A stretch of DNA of 60,586 bases from Clostridiales bacterium (lineage in GTDB: Bacteria; Bacillota; Clostridia; Oscillospirales; Oscillospiraceae), in the NCBI GenBank assembly GCA_014799505.1, contig JAAVHV010000019.1:1-60586 (forward strand), read 5' to 3'. Made by a program: the position numbers and the translations under genes. Position 1 is the stretch's first letter; each line of letters starts with the position of its first letter. A model generated the notes under the pieces. It saw only the letters and a list, made by a program, of their open reading frames with translations, searched no databases and was not told the DNA's origin. This document shows positions 16,235 through 26,818 of the stretch, piece by piece.

Positions 16235-17397
16235 ACAGTCAGCCACCTCTCTCCCTCGCTGTCCAGCACCAGCACCCGGACCGCGCCCTTCTCCCGGGCC
16301 AGGTTCATAGTGCTGTCCAGTGTACGGCACGGAGATAACTCACAGCTCCCCGCCGGGCGGCTGTCCACCACGGACAGCGCCTGGGCCAGCAGGCCGGGGC
16401 CGTAGTGGATGACGGTTTCCAATTTTGGCGTCTCCACCGTGAGGCACGCCCCCACCGCGTCCACATCCACAGCAAACCCGGTGGCCTCCGCCTTCCGGCC
16501 GAACTGCTCCATCAGCCCGTCATATCGGCCCCCGGACAGTACCGGCGCGCCCGCGCCCTCGGCGTAACCCCGGAACACCATGCCGGTGTAGTAATCCAAT
16601 TGATGCACCAGTCCCAAATCGAAGCGGACACAATCCCCGTACCCGGCGGCGGATAATTCACCGTACAGCCGCCGCAGGTGGTCAAGGCTGTCGCAAGGCC
16701 CTGCCAAGGTTTCCGCCTCGTCCAGCACCTCTACCCCGCCAAACAGATAGGGCAGGCGGCGCAGGGCGGCGCAGGCATCCTGCCCCCGGTAAGGCTCCAG
16801 CAAGTCGTTGAGCAGGGCGAAATTCTTGCCCTCAATGGCCCCGCGCAGCCGCTCCAGCTCGTCTTGGGGCATATTCATCCGCCCCGCCAACGTCCGATAG
16901 AACCCGGCGTGTCCCAGCTCGATGTGGAACTGCCTCAGACCGCAGGTACGCAGGGAATCCACCGCCATGGCCACCATTTCCAGGTCGGCCTTGTCCCCGA
17001 TGGCCCCAATCATCTCCACGCCGCACTGAGCGATCTCGCTGCTGCCGCCCTGGTGGGCCTGACCTGAGCGAAACACGGTCTGGTCATAGTACAGCCGCTG
17101 GGGCAGGGCCAGGGTTTTCAGCTTGGTGGCCGCCACCCGGGCGATGGGGGCGGTGCAGTCGGGCCGCATGACCATAATCTTCCCCGAGCGGTCAATGATC
17201 TTCAGCATGGCCTCCTGGGGGATGGGGTTGCCGGACTGGACAAACAGGTCGTAAAACTCCACCTCGGGGGTGATGACCTCGGTATAACCCCGGCGGCGGA
17301 ACAGCTCCACCAGGGCATTTTGCACCTGGCGGCGTTCCAGGCACTCGGAGAACAGGCGGTCCCGAGTGCCCTCCGGGGTGTTGATGTGGATATTCAT
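16231..17397 (-). CDS. hisZ: ATP phosphoribosyltransferase regulatory subunit
   Basis: Histidyl-tRNA synthetase paralogue that activates short HisG and confers feedback control. 388 residues starting MNIHINTPEGTRDRLF. It keeps class II synthetase-like motifs (RGYTEVITPEVEFYDLF, MVMRPDCTAPIARVAA) but no C-terminal anticodon domain, and it lies first in the his operon, which favours HisZ over HisS. The ATG follows TTTGGAGG. A consensus promoter is about 40 bp upstream. Confidence 0.92.
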   Translation of the reverse strand: MNIHINTPEGTRDRLFSECLERRQVQNALVELFRRRGYTEVITPEVEFYDLFVQSGNPIPQEAMLKIIDRSGKIMVMRPDCTAPIARVAATKLKTLALPQRLYYDQTVFRSGQAHQGGSSEIAQCGVEMIGAIGDKADLEMVAMAVDSLRTCGLRQFHIELGHAGFYRTLAGRMNMPQDELERLRGAIEGKNFALLNDLLEPYRGQDACAALRRLPYLFGGVEVLDEAETLAGPCDSLDHLRRLYGELSAAGYGDCVRFDLGLVHQLDYYTGMVFRGYAEGAGAPVLSGGRYDGLMEQFGRKAEATGFAVDVDAVGACLTVETPKLETVIHYGPGLLAQALSVVDSRPAGSCELSPCRTLDSTMNLAREKGAVRVLVLDSEGERWLTV

Positions 17398-17437
17398 TGG
17401 GATGGCCTCCAAATTCTTTAGCTCGCTAATGTGATGA

Positions 17438-17466
17438 ATCATACCACATCCCCGCCGATGTGTCAA
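17438..17466 (-). promoter_or_regulatory. Promoter of the his operon
   Basis: Minus-strand TTGACA (17461-17466), 17-bp spacer, TATGAT (17438-17443); eleven of twelve consensus bases. The leader before hisZ is short, about 35 nt, leaving no room for a T-box or long attenuator. Confidence 0.8.
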
Positions 17467-17900
17467 CCCTTGTTTTGCCTGCGCTCCAGCAGCAATTTCA
17501 CGCCCAGTCCAAACGCAAGACCACCGAGCAAAATGAAGCCGCCCCAAATCACATTCCAATATGGAGATGATACGTCAAACATCATGCAGAGAAGCTCATA
17601 CCAGAACGCCCAGCCAGCCGCAATCGCAAGCAGATCGAACAGCAGATAGCTTCCACCCAAAAGATAGACCCATCTCCACCAATAATTATTGCGCCGGTTT
17701 TTGAAAAACACGCCCACACCCAGAACACACAATGCAAGCAAAATCGCCATCAGGAAATAATACAGCGCCCCTTTGCTCTCCAGTATGGAAAGCCAAAAGT
17801 CCGCATATGAATTTCGGTCGATCAATCCCCAGATGCGGTGTAAATGGAACACTCCAAAAAGTAGGAAGAACCACGGTTCAAATGCCCCTATTTTCTTCAT
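17463..17900 (-). CDS. Small membrane protein of unknown function
   Basis: About 145 residues with four predicted membrane helices (around FEPWFFLLFGVF, YYFLMAILLALCVLGVGVFF, the LLGGSYLLFDLLAIAAGWAFW region, and VIWGGFILLGGLAFGLG) and a basic C-terminal end. No family recognised. It lies right after polC: an ATG overlaps the polC stop, and a second ATG four codons later (chosen) has GAGGT at five bases. Likely the last gene of the pyrH-polC transcript. Confidence 0.7.
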   Translation of the reverse strand: MKKIGAFEPWFFLLFGVFHLHRIWGLIDRNSYADFWLSILESKGALYYFLMAILLALCVLGVGVFFKNRRNNYWWRWVYLLGGSYLLFDLLAIAAGWAFWYELLCMMFDVSSPYWNVIWGGFILLGGLAFGLGVKLLLERRQNKG

Positions 17901-17911
17901 ACAATACCTCA

Positions 17912-20900
17912 TCAAAACAGACTGAACTGGCTGCTGTCCGGCAGATCCCCAAAGGCCCCCGCGTCCTTGAGCTGTGCCAGATGGGTAGTAGACACCTTGG
18001 TACAGACTAGAGAGAACTCCTCAATGGACAAGAAATCCTTCCCCTGCCGCTTGTCCATGATGTCCCATCCCACCGTCTCGCCCAAGCCGGCCACCGACGT
18101 AAAGGGCGGAATCAGCGCCCTCTTCTCCTCATCCACCAAAAAGTTGATGGCGTGGCTGCGTGAAATATCCATCCGGGCAAAGGTAAATCCCCGGAGGTAG
18201 AACTCGTAACATACCTCCAGCGTGGTGAGCATATCCTCCTCTACCGCCGACGGGCGGTCTTTTTTCTCCTTGGCATTCTTTTTGGCGTTGATCTCCGCCA
18301 TTTTATGCTTGACCACGTCCATCCCCCGGCACATATACTTCTCGTCGAAGGCCTTGGCCCGGATGGAGAAATAGGCGGCGTAGAACGCCAGAGGACGGTG
18401 TACCTTAAACCACGCAATCCGGAAGGCCATCATCACGTAGGCCACCGCGTGGGCCTTGGGGAACAGGTAGGCGATCTTGGCCAGCGACTCAATGTACCAC
18501 TCTGGAACGTTGTGCTCCTTCAGCGTCTCTTCCCAACCGTCCTGGAAGCCGCCCTTTTTCACCTTTCCCTTCCGCACTGCCTCCATGATTTTAAATGCGA
18601 CTTTGGCGTCTACCCCCTTGGAGATGAGGTAGATCATAATGTCGTCGCGGCACCCCACGCACTCTGAGACACCTGCCGTTCCATTGATAATGAGCTCGCG
18701 GGCGTTGCCCAGCCACACGTCTGTGCCGTGGGTAAAGCCGGAGATGCGCAGCAGCATATCAAACTGGGTGGGCTGAGTCTCCTCCAGCACGCCACGGGTG
18801 AAGCTGGTGTTGAATTCCGGCACAGCCACCGCCCCGGTGGGCCCCAAAACCGGGTCATCGGTATAGCCCAAGTGCTCCGAGGTGGTGAACAGGCTCATGG
18901 TCTTGGGATCGTCCAGCGGGATCTTCTTTGCGTCCACGTCGGTCAAATCCTCCAGCATCCGGATCATGGACGGATCATCGTGGCCCAGCATATCCAGTTT
19001 CAGGAGGTTGGACTCCATGGAGTGGTATTCAAAATGGGTGGTGATGATGTCGGAATCCTTGTCATCCGCCGGGTGCTGGGCGGGACAGAAATCATAAATT
19101 TCTTTGTCCTGGGGGATGACCACCATGCCACCGGGATGCTGGCCTGTGGTGCGCTTGACCCCCTCGCAGCCCTTGGCCAGCCGCAGTACCTCGGCGAAGG
19201 GCGCGTCCATTCGCCCTGCCAGTTCCAGATACTTCTTGGCATAGCCGATAGCGGTCTTTTCTGCCACAGTGCCAATGGTGCCCGCCCGGAATACGTGCTC
19301 CTTGCCAAACAGCTCAAAGGTGTATTTATGGGCGCTGGACTGGTATTCGCCTGAGAAATTCAGGTCAATGTCGGGCACCTTGTCGCCGCCAAAGCCCAGG
19401 AAGGTCTCAAAGGGGATGTTAAAGCCGTCCTTCTCATAATCCGCGCCGCAGACCGGGCACTTCATGTCCGGCATATCCGCGCCGCAACCATAGGGGTGGG
19501 CGGGGTCCTGGGCGTAGTCGAAGTCGGCGTGCTTGCACTTGGGGCAGCGGTAGTGGGCGGGCAGAGAGTTCACCTCAGTGATGCCCGACATAAACGCCAC
19601 CAGGGACGAGCCCACCGAGCCTCTGGAGCCCACCAGGTAACCGTGCTCCAGCGAGTTTTGCACCAGCTTCTGGGCAGACATATAGATCACATCGTACTTG
19701 CAGCGGATGATGTCCACCAGCTCCGCGTTGATGCGGTCCACCACGATCTGGGGCGGTTCATCTCCGTAAAGGCGATGGGCTTTACCCCATACCAAATCCT
19801 TCAATTCTCCATCGGAATTCTCCAGCTTTGGCGCAAACAGCCCGTCGGGCAAGGGATGCACATTGTCGCACCAGGACGCGATCAGGTTTGGATTGTCGAT
19901 AACCACCTCACGCGCCTTTTCTTTACCCAAGTAAGAGAACTCCTCCAGCATCTCATCGGTGGTTCGGAAATAGAGCGGGTTGGGCTGGTCGGCGTCCTCA
20001 AATTCCTTGGCCGCCAACAGGACGTGGCGGTAGATCTCATCCTCTGGCTCCATGAAGTGGACATCCCCGGTGGCGCAGACCGGCTTGCCCAACCGCTCGC
20101 CCAACGCTACCACCCGGCGGTTGAAGTTCCTCAGATCCTCCAAATCCCGGGCGATACGGTTGCCCTCCTTATCCGGGCGAAGCATATAGGCATTGTTGGA
20201 CAGGGGCTGGATCTCCAGGTAGTCATACCAGGACGCGATACGCTCCAGCTCCCGATCCTCCTTCCCTGCCGCCACTGCGCGGAACAGCTCCCCCGCCTCA
20301 CAGGCGGAGCCAATGATCAGCCCCTCCCGGTTCTCGTCAATGAGGGACTTTGGCGTGATGGGGTAGCGGTTGAAGTGCTCCAGATGGGCCTTGGATACCA
20401 GTTTATAAAGGTTGCGCAGTCCGATCTGGTTCTTTGCCAAAATGATCAGGTGGTAGGCGGAGCGCCGCCCCCGTCCCCCCCGCCTCTGTCCGGCGAACGC
20501 CGCATTGATGGCGGCGGCGCGCTCCACCCCCCGCTCACGCAGCTTTGGGATCAGCGCCGAAAGGATCAGCCCACAGGTCTCCGCGTCGTCGTAGGCTCGG
20601 TGGTGCTGGAACGGCGGAAGCTTTAGCGCATTCGCCACCGTGTCCAGCTTGTGGTTGGGCAGCTTGGGGCATAGATACTGCGCCAGAACCATCGTATCGA
20701 AGTACAGCGGATCAAAGCGCCGGCCCGAACGGGCGCAGTATTCCCGGATGAACCCTGTGTCAAAGGCAGCATTATGAGCGCACAATGGCGTATCCCCCGC
20801 CCAGTCCAGAAAGGCGTCCACCGCATCCTCGGGAGCGGGCGCGCCCTTCAGCAGTTCGTCGGTAATGCCGGTGAGGGACACGGTCTTAGCGCTGAGCGGG

Positions 20901-22129
20901 TGCCCAGGCTGGGCAAAGGAGGCAAATTTGTCCACCACTTCCCCGCCCCGGATGCGCACCGCGCCGATCTCGATGATGGCGTCGGTGCGGGCGTCCAGAC
21001 CGGTGGTTTCCAGATCAAAGGCCACAAATTCCCCATCCAGAGGCATATCCCCCGGCCCGTGGACCGCCGCCTGCTCATCCACGTCGTTCTGGTAGTACGC
21101 CTCCACGCCGTACAAGATCTTGATCTTCTCCCCCCGGCCAGAGGCATTGTAAGCATCCGGAAAGGACTGCACCACCCCGTGGTCGGTGATAGCGATGGCA
21201 GGGTGTCCCCATTCAATGGCCCGCTTTACCACCTCTTTTGTGTCACATAGGGCATCCATCATGGACATTTTGGTATGTAGATGGAGTTCTATCCGCTTAT
21301 CCGGGGCAGTATCCTTCCGTCCCTCAGGCTTTGGCACCTCATTGATGCCATAGGGCTCCATCACCAGGTCATTGTTGTCAAACCGGCCCAGAGTCAGCCG
21401 TCCCTGCACCTGAAGCCGCTGCCCCTTTTTCACCTGGTCGATGATGGGCTTGGCCTCCTCCCCTTCCATAAACCGGGTGATCCGGATGGAGCCTGTCAGG
21501 TCGGTGATGTCAAAGCATACCACCCAGGCCTTCCGCCGGGTGAGCTCCCGATGCTCGACATTGAACACCTCGCCCTCTACCAGAACGCTGCCCATATCCA
21601 GTGCCAACTCTCCCAGAGGGATGGGTTTTTTCTTGCCGCTGATCTTACCGTAAATTTGCTTCACCCGTTTTTTTCCGCCGCCTGAAGCAGACGCGTCCGA
21701 ACTTGAGCGCAGCAATTTCCGGCGCATGGCCTCCATTTGCTCTTCTAATCCCTGATCCGGCCCCTTTTTCGGAACCGTGGGCTTCGGTGGAACGATGGAC
21801 TTTTCTGCCTCTGGAGAAAGCGCGGGCTTTTTCTCTGAAGCAGGCTCTTTCGGTGTTGACGCTTTCTGCCCCGCAGCGGGTGTGGGCCGCTCCGGCACAG
21901 CGGCCTGGGGCTCGTCCACCGTCACCTTAGCGGCACTGAGGTTAAAGGCCCGTTTCAGGCACTCCTCCGCCTGGGCCAATGTTTCGCGCGAAACATTCGT
22001 TCCGGTCGCTGCCACCTCCATAGTTCGCTGTGCCTTGAGCACCCGAACCTGGACGGGATAATCCCCCAAAACAGCCAAAACCCCTTCCGGGAAGGGGCAG
22101 TTGGCAAAGGTCTGTTGAAAGGTCGGCAT
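17912..22129 (-). CDS. polC: DNA polymerase III alpha subunit, PolC type
   Basis: Replicative polymerase of Firmicutes, 1405 residues. An N-terminal domain and Ala/Pro/Lys-rich linker lead to an OB fold (about 190-270), then a PHP domain beginning ELHLHTKMSMMDA (about 280) that is split by a DEDDh proofreading exonuclease (VAFDLETTG at about 370), then the zinc-binding segment with CPKC and CPVC (about 860-890), the palm with PDIDLNFSGEYQ (about 918), GQHPGGMVV, and HhH/C-terminal parts. I start at the ATG opening MPTFQQTF; longer readings have no ribosome site. Confidence 0.97.
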   Translation of the reverse strand: MPTFQQTFANCPFPEGVLAVLGDYPVQVRVLKAQRTMEVAATGTNVSRETLAQAEECLKRAFNLSAAKVTVDEPQAAVPERPTPAAGQKASTPKEPASEKKPALSPEAEKSIVPPKPTVPKKGPDQGLEEQMEAMRRKLLRSSSDASASGGGKKRVKQIYGKISGKKKPIPLGELALDMGSVLVEGEVFNVEHRELTRRKAWVVCFDITDLTGSIRITRFMEGEEAKPIIDQVKKGQRLQVQGRLTLGRFDNNDLVMEPYGINEVPKPEGRKDTAPDKRIELHLHTKMSMMDALCDTKEVVKRAIEWGHPAIAITDHGVVQSFPDAYNASGRGEKIKILYGVEAYYQNDVDEQAAVHGPGDMPLDGEFVAFDLETTGLDARTDAIIEIGAVRIRGGEVVDKFASFAQPGHPLSAKTVSLTGITDELLKGAPAPEDAVDAFLDWAGDTPLCAHNAAFDTGFIREYCARSGRRFDPLYFDTMVLAQYLCPKLPNHKLDTVANALKLPPFQHHRAYDDAETCGLILSALIPKLRERGVERAAAINAAFAGQRRGGRGRRSAYHLIILAKNQIGLRNLYKLVSKAHLEHFNRYPITPKSLIDENREGLIIGSACEAGELFRAVAAGKEDRELERIASWYDYLEIQPLSNNAYMLRPDKEGNRIARDLEDLRNFNRRVVALGERLGKPVCATGDVHFMEPEDEIYRHVLLAAKEFEDADQPNPLYFRTTDEMLEEFSYLGKEKAREVVIDNPNLIASWCDNVHPLPDGLFAPKLENSDGELKDLVWGKAHRLYGDEPPQIVVDRINAELVDIIRCKYDVIYMSAQKLVQNSLEHGYLVGSRGSVGSSLVAFMSGITEVNSLPAHYRCPKCKHADFDYAQDPAHPYGCGADMPDMKCPVCGADYEKDGFNIPFETFLGFGGDKVPDIDLNFSGEYQSSAHKYTFELFGKEHVFRAGTIGTVAEKTAIGYAKKYLELAGRMDAPFAEVLRLAKGCEGVKRTTGQHPGGMVVIPQDKEIYDFCPAQHPADDKDSDIITTHFEYHSMESNLLKLDMLGHDDPSMIRMLEDLTDVDAKKIPLDDPKTMSLFTTSEHLGYTDDPVLGPTGAVAVPEFNTSFTRGVLEETQPTQFDMLLRISGFTHGTDVWLGNARELIINGTAGVSECVGCRDDIMIYLISKGVDAKVAFKIMEAVRKGKVKKGGFQDGWEETLKEHNVPEWYIESLAKIAYLFPKAHAVAYVMMAFRIAWFKVHRPLAFYAAYFSIRAKAFDEKYMCRGMDVVKHKMAEINAKKNAKEKKDRPSAVEEDMLTTLEVCYEFYLRGFTFARMDISRSHAINFLVDEEKRALIPPFTSVAGLGETVGWDIMDKRQGKDFLSIEEFSLVCTKVSTTHLAQLKDAGAFGDLPDSSQFSLF

Positions 22130-22145
22130 CGTGATGTTTCGCTCC

Positions 22146-22697
22146 TTATCTGTCACTGGCCTTGATGGCATACCAGGCCATGTCGCACACACCCTGGTTG
22201 TTTTGGTCTGACTTCTCCCGGATTTTCTCGAACGTCATGCCGCATTTGCGCATAACGTCTCCAGAATGCGGATTTTTGACGTCGTGGCGGGCCTCGATCC
22301 GTTCCACACCTACCTGATCAAACAGGAAATCAATGACCGCGCCCAAGGCTTCGGTCATGACCCCCTGATGCCACCAGCGCCTGCCCATGCAGTAGCCGAT
22401 TTCCGGAACCGCTCCGTCCCCATGCCAATGTACCACATCAATGCTCCCGATGGGTTGCGGGCCGTTCTCCTTTAAAACAATTGCCCATCTGTAGCAGTCA
22501 TCCTTCGAATACTGAGAGACCCACTCCCCCAGCAGCATCTCTGTCACCGCTACGTTGCTGTGGGTGGGCCAGGTGAGATATTTTGTCACCTCGTCGTCGG
22601 ACGCCCAGTTGTCAAATATGGACTGAGCATCCGACAGCTCGAACCGGCGCAGAATCAGCCGCTCCGTCTCTATGTATTGTGTCCCAATATGGTTCAT
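22146..22697 (-). CDS. GNAT family N-acetyltransferase, RimJ/RimL-like
   Basis: Acetyl-CoA transferase of 183 residues. The N-terminal IETERLILRRFELSDAQSIFDNW is characteristic of the RimJ/RimL branch, and the acetyl-CoA-binding region reads GYCMGRRWWHQGVMTEALGAVIDF. Substrate unknown: ribosomal protein N-termini, amino acids and toxins are all possible in this branch. It is inserted between ispG and polC, otherwise often adjacent, with 10 and 16-bp gaps. ATG follows AAGGAG. Confidence 0.9.
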   Translation of the reverse strand: MNHIGTQYIETERLILRRFELSDAQSIFDNWASDDEVTKYLTWPTHSNVAVTEMLLGEWVSQYSKDDCYRWAIVLKENGPQPIGSIDVVHWHGDGAVPEIGYCMGRRWWHQGVMTEALGAVIDFLFDQVGVERIEARHDVKNPHSGDVMRKCGMTFEKIREKSDQNNQGVCDMAWYAIKASDR

Positions 22698-22707
22698 GAT
22701 GTTCTCC

Positions 22708-23745
22708 TTATAATGTCTCGATCAGCTTCATCAGGCCAGGTACTAGCTGATCCTCGGGAACCTTGGCCACGATCTGGCCGTGCTTGAACAGCACACCTTC
22801 GCCCTTTCCGCCCGCCAGCCCCACATCGGCATGGCTGGCCTCACCGGGGCCGTTGACCACACACCCCATCACCGCCACCGTGATGGGCTTGTCCACGTTT
22901 TTCAGCAGCCCCTCCACCTGTTTCGCCATGGGGATCAGGTCGATTTGCGTCCGCCCGCAGGTGGGGCAGGAAATCAACTCCGGCCCCTCCCGGCGCAGGC
23001 CGATGGCCTTGAGGATCCGTTTGGCCGCATAAATCTCCTCCACCGGGTCGGCGGTCAGGCTCACCCGCAAGGTGTCCCCAATACCCAGTGCCAGCAAGCC
23101 GCCGATGCCCGCCGCCGCCTTCAGTTCGCCGATTTCCCGTGTCCCCGCCTCGGTCACACCGAGATGCAGAGGATAGTCATACCGCTCCGCCATCAACTGG
23201 TAAGCCCGCATGGTAGTGGGTACAGACGAGGCTTTTAGTGACACGCAGATATCCTCAAACCCATATTTCTCCAGCAGCTTGATATGCCCCAGGGCGCTCT
23301 CCACCATGGCCTCCGGGGTGGGGCCGCCGTATTTGACCAGCAGCTCCTTCTCCAGGGAACCGCCGTTCACCCCCACCCGGATGGGGATGCCCCGCTCCTT
23401 GCAGGCTTTGGCCACCGCCTCCACCCGCTCTGGTGCACCGATGTTGCCTGGGTTGATGCGGATCTTGTCAATCCCCTGCTCCGCCGCCTTTAACGCCAAA
23501 CGGTAGTCAAAGTGGATATCCGCCACCAGCGGCACTGGGCTGCCCGCCTTCAGCGCGCCGACCGCTTCAGCCGCCCTCATGTCGGGCACTGCCACCCGAA
23601 CGATGCCGCACCCCGCAGCGGCCAGCGCCCAGATCTGGGACAAAGTGGCCTCCACATCATGGGTGGGGGTGTTGGTCATGGACTGGATGGAAACGGGGAC
23701 GCCCCCACCGATGAGGACGCCGCCCACATTGATTTGTCTGGTCAT
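22708..23745 (-). CDS. ispG: HMBPP synthase IspG (GcpE)
   Basis: Iron-sulfur enzyme of the MEP isoprenoid pathway, making HMBPP from MEcPP, electrons from ferredoxin or flavodoxin. 345 residues. The cluster cysteines are visible in SCPTCGRTQ and [12 protein letters not shown] near the C-terminus; the barrel part holds [13 protein letters not shown] and [11 protein letters not shown]. Start ATG follows AGGTG at six bases; a GTG three codons upstream is less likely. Confidence 0.97.
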   Translation of the reverse strand: MTRQINVGGVLIGGGVPVSIQSMTNTPTHDVEATLSQIWALAAAGCGIVRVAVPDMRAAEAVGALKAGSPVPLVADIHFDYRLALKAAEQGIDKIRINPGNIGAPERVEAVAKACKERGIPIRVGVNGGSLEKELLVKYGGPTPEAMVESALGHIKLLEKYGFEDICVSLKASSVPTTMRAYQLMAERYDYPLHLGVTEAGTREIGELKAAAGIGGLLALGIGDTLRVSLTADPVEEIYAAKRILKAIGLRREGPELISCPTCGRTQIDLIPMAKQVEGLLKNVDKPITVAVMGCVVNGPGEASHADVGLAGGKGEGVLFKHGQIVAKVPEDQLVPGLMKLIETL

Positions 23746-23758
23746 GATCCGCACCTGC

Positions 23759-24829
23759 CTAAGCGAAAATATTCCACACGTCGTGGAGCGCCACCACCGC
23801 CATCAGCGCCAGCAGAACGACGAATGCCCCGGCGTGGACGTAGCCCTCGTACTTCTCCGGGATGCGCCGCCGGGCCACCAGGTAGAGCAGGCCATTGAGC
23901 AGGACGAAAAAGATCCGCCCGCCGTCCAGTGCCGGAATGGGCAGCATATTCATTACTGCCAGATTGACAGCGATGAGGGCCATAAAATAGAGCACGTTCT
24001 GCACACCCATGGCCACTGTCTCTGACTGGGTACCCACCTCGGACACCACATCCACCACACCGATGACCCCGGACAGCTCAGACACCGCCACGCGGCCTGT
24101 CACCAGGTCGCCCAGACTCATCCAGACGATGCGCACAAAATCGAAGGTCTGGGCAACCCCCTGGCCGATCCGTTCCGGAATGGACAGCTCATCCACCTGG
24201 CCGAAAATGAGACCAAAGCCGTGATATCTGCCGTTCTCAAACTCATAATCGTAACGGCCCATGGGAAAATCGTTCAGCTCGATCCGCTTCCCGTCCCGCT
24301 CTACCACCAGATCCAATCCGTTGCCGTCATTTCGGGAGAGGTAGGTCTGCACATCAGCATACAGCCAGATGCCATGGCCGTCCACGCTGACGATGCGGTC
24401 GCCCAGCATAAGACCATCTGCGCCCTCATGCTGAAAACCGTCGGCAAACTGGGTGATGACCGGCACGCGGGCCTGGGAGACACCCAGAAACAGCGCCACT
24501 GTGATGAGCAGGCCCAACACAAGATTCATAAACGACCCGGCGCATAGGATAATGATCTTCTTCCACCCCATCTGCCGTGAAAAGGCGCGGGGGTCTCCTG
24601 TGTCCTCATCCTCGCCCTCCATGGCGCAGTAACCGCCGATAGGGAACGCCCGCAGGCTGTAAAGGGTTTCCCCTTTTCGCCTTGACCACAGGGCGGGGCC
24701 CATGCCGATGGCAAATTCGTTCACTTTCACCCCCAGCAGCTTGGCAGTGAAGAAATGGCCGAACTCATGGATGGCAATGAGCACGCCAAACAGAACAATC
24801 GCCAACAGGATATAAAGGAATCTCGCCAA
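23759..24829 (-). CDS. rseP: RIP metalloprotease RseP
   Basis: Membrane site-2 protease with one PDZ domain, 356 residues. The zinc motif [15 protein letters not shown] is in the first helix; the second signature [15 protein letters not shown] lies near residue 305. The PDZ domain (about 120-190) includes [15 protein letters not shown]. In Firmicutes it cleaves anti-sigma factors or signal peptides. The frame starts with TTG behind AGGTG; no ATG lies in a better position. It sits between dxr and ispG as in many Firmicutes. Confidence 0.95.
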   Translation of the reverse strand: MARFLYILLAIVLFGVLIAIHEFGHFFTAKLLGVKVNEFAIGMGPALWSRRKGETLYSLRAFPIGGYCAMEGEDEDTGDPRAFSRQMGWKKIIILCAGSFMNLVLGLLITVALFLGVSQARVPVITQFADGFQHEGADGLMLGDRIVSVDGHGIWLYADVQTYLSRNDGNGLDLVVERDGKRIELNDFPMGRYDYEFENGRYHGFGLIFGQVDELSIPERIGQGVAQTFDFVRIVWMSLGDLVTGRVAVSELSGVIGVVDVVSEVGTQSETVAMGVQNVLYFMALIAVNLAVMNMLPIPALDGGRIFFVLLNGLLYLVARRRIPEKYEGYVHAGAFVVLLALMAVVALHDVWNIFA

Positions 24830-24835
24830 AATGTG

Positions 24836-25984
24836 TCACCTCACAGCTTGATGGGCCGCCTCGCGGGCGGCATGGTCGGCGTCAAAAATGTCCTCCAAGG
24901 TGGGGCGGTCTACCACCGGAACCTGATCCAGCGCCCGTTCCACCAACCGGGGAATGTCCAAAAATCCAATTTTGTCCTCCAAAAACAGGGCCACCGCCGC
25001 CTCGTTGGCGCCATTGAGGATAGCGGTGGACGTGCCGCCCCGCTCCGCGCACTCCAATGCCAAACCAAGGCAGCGGAAGGTATCTGGATCCGGCTTTTGG
25101 AAAGTCAGCGGCGGGCAGGACAGCAGGTCCAGCGGCTTGGCCGGGCCGGTTGTCCGCTCCGGCCATGTGAGGGCATATTGGATGGGCAGGCACATATCCG
25201 CGCTGCCCAGCTGGGCCAGGATGGCCCCATCCTCAAATTCCACCAGGGAGTGGACGATGCTCTCCCGGTGCACCACGATCTGGATGCGCTCAGGGGGCAT
25301 GGCATACAGCCGCATGGCCTCGATGAATTCCAGTCCTTTGTTCATCAGGGTGGCGGAATCAATGGTGATCTTTGCTCCCATCGCCCAGTTGGGGTGTTTC
25401 AGCGCCTGCTCCTTTGTAACAAGGGAAAGTTCTTTACAGTCCATGCCATAAAATGGGCCGCCGGACGCGGTGATGATGAGCCGCCGTACCTCGCCGCGAT
25501 TTTTGCACCCTTGCAGGCACTGGAAGATGGCGGAGTGCTCCGAGTCCACGGGGACGATCTCCGCTCCACTCTCCTGCGCGCGGGACATCACCAACTCCCC
25601 GGCACACACCAGGGTTTCCTTATTGGCCAAGGCAATTCGTTTGCCGCAGTCAATGGCGGCAAGGGTGGGCCGCAACCCCGCCACCCCCACGATGGCGGTG
25701 ACCACCGTATCCGCCTCAGGCAGGGACGCGGCCTCCAGCAGTCCCTCTTGCCCCGACAGTACTTTTGTATCGGTATCCGCCAGCCGCACCCGCAGATCGG
25801 TGGCAGCATTTTCGTCCACCGCCACCGCCAGCCGGGGGGCAAACTGCCGGACCTGGGCCTCAGCCAGCTCCACGCTTTTGTTCACTGTAATGGCGGCGAC
25901 CTCGTGGCCGCATACCTCCGCTACCTTCAGGGTCTGCTGCCCGATGGATCCGCTGGAGCCTAAAATGGAAAGGGTTCGTTTCAT
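24836..25984 (-). CDS. dxr: 1-deoxy-D-xylulose-5-phosphate reductoisomerase
   Basis: Second step of the MEP pathway, NADPH- and metal-dependent. 382 residues. N-terminal NADPH loop LGSSGSIGQQTLKV; ALANKETLVCAGE; the metal/substrate segment VDSEHSAIFQCL; the flexible loop region FYGMD; IDSATLMNKGLEFIEA. All family signatures are intact. ATG overlaps the cdsA stop by four bases. Confidence 0.97.
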   Translation of the reverse strand: MKRTLSILGSSGSIGQQTLKVAEVCGHEVAAITVNKSVELAEAQVRQFAPRLAVAVDENAATDLRVRLADTDTKVLSGQEGLLEAASLPEADTVVTAIVGVAGLRPTLAAIDCGKRIALANKETLVCAGELVMSRAQESGAEIVPVDSEHSAIFQCLQGCKNRGEVRRLIITASGGPFYGMDCKELSLVTKEQALKHPNWAMGAKITIDSATLMNKGLEFIEAMRLYAMPPERIQIVVHRESIVHSLVEFEDGAILAQLGSADMCLPIQYALTWPERTTGPAKPLDLLSCPPLTFQKPDPDTFRCLGLALECAERGGTSTAILNGANEAAVALFLEDKIGFLDIPRLVERALDQVPVVDRPTLEDIFDADHAAREAAHQAVR

Positions 25985-26817
25985 TGCAAAACCTCAAACA
26001 CCGGCAGGCACCGCACAATGAACAGCACCACCGGTCCGCAGAAAATCATGCTGTCGAACCGATCCAGCATCCCGCCATGACCGGGCAGGAGATGTCCGTA
26101 GTCCTTCACACCGTACTGCCGTTTAATAAAGGAGAATGCCAGATCGCCCACTTCGGTGGCCAGGGCGCCGAACAGCCCACACAGGACCAGCGGAAGCAGA
26201 TTGACGCTCTCTCCCGCGATTTTGCTGGCTACCAGGCCATAGAGGACGGCGAACACAGCCCCGGAGATAAAACCGCCGATGTAGCCCTCAACACTTTTAT
26301 TCGGACTAACCTTTGTGATTCCCCGATGCTTTCCCAAAAATACCCCAGCGAAATAAGCCCCCGCATCAGTGGCGAAGGTCAGCAGCACCGCCAGCAGCAC
26401 CAGGTACTTCCCATGCTCCATGCACCGCAGCTCCACCAGCGCGGACAGCGACAGCGGGATAACCACGCCGCCGAACAGGCACACCAGCACATGGAAAAAG
26501 CCCACCGGGGTACTATACCCATCATAGGCTCGGATGGCACACCAAAAGCACACTACCATCACCACAATGGACAGCAGGTTCACGTAGACCGTACCCAGCC
26601 CTGCCCAACTTCCCAAAGGCATCAGAGCTGCGGACAGAAGAACTGCTGTCTGCATGGGCAAAGAAAGCTTCCCTTCCCCGGTGGCCCGCATCAGTTCAAA
26701 GGCCGCCATAGCGGAGATGACGCACACCACCACCGTCCAGGCGATGGGTGGCGGCAACAGCATAACCGCCAGCATAAGAGGCAAAAAAATGACCGCTACG
26801 ATGATCCGTTTCGCCAT
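25981..26817 (-). CDS. cdsA: Phosphatidate cytidylyltransferase
   Basis: Makes CDP-diacylglycerol for phospholipid synthesis at the membrane. 278 residues with about eight hydrophobic segments. The C-terminal CDS signature is present in KRQYGVKDYGHLLPGHGGM plus the following LDRFDS; the preceding ATEVGDLAFSFIKR carries conserved charged residues. I start at the ATG opening MAKRIIVAVIF just after uppS; longer readings lie inside uppS. Confidence 0.95.
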   Translation of the reverse strand: MAKRIIVAVIFLPLMLAVMLLPPPIAWTVVVCVISAMAAFELMRATGEGKLSLPMQTAVLLSAALMPLGSWAGLGTVYVNLLSIVVMVVCFWCAIRAYDGYSTPVGFFHVLVCLFGGVVIPLSLSALVELRCMEHGKYLVLLAVLLTFATDAGAYFAGVFLGKHRGITKVSPNKSVEGYIGGFISGAVFAVLYGLVASKIAGESVNLLPLVLCGLFGALATEVGDLAFSFIKRQYGVKDYGHLLPGHGGMLDRFDSMIFCGPVVLFIVRCLPVFEVLQ

Positions 26818-26818
26818 G

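Noticed and set aside
17398-17437. T-box or attenuator controlling the his operon
   Set aside because: Only about 35 nt separate the promoter from hisZ; no specifier loop, T-box sequence or terminator hairpin fits.
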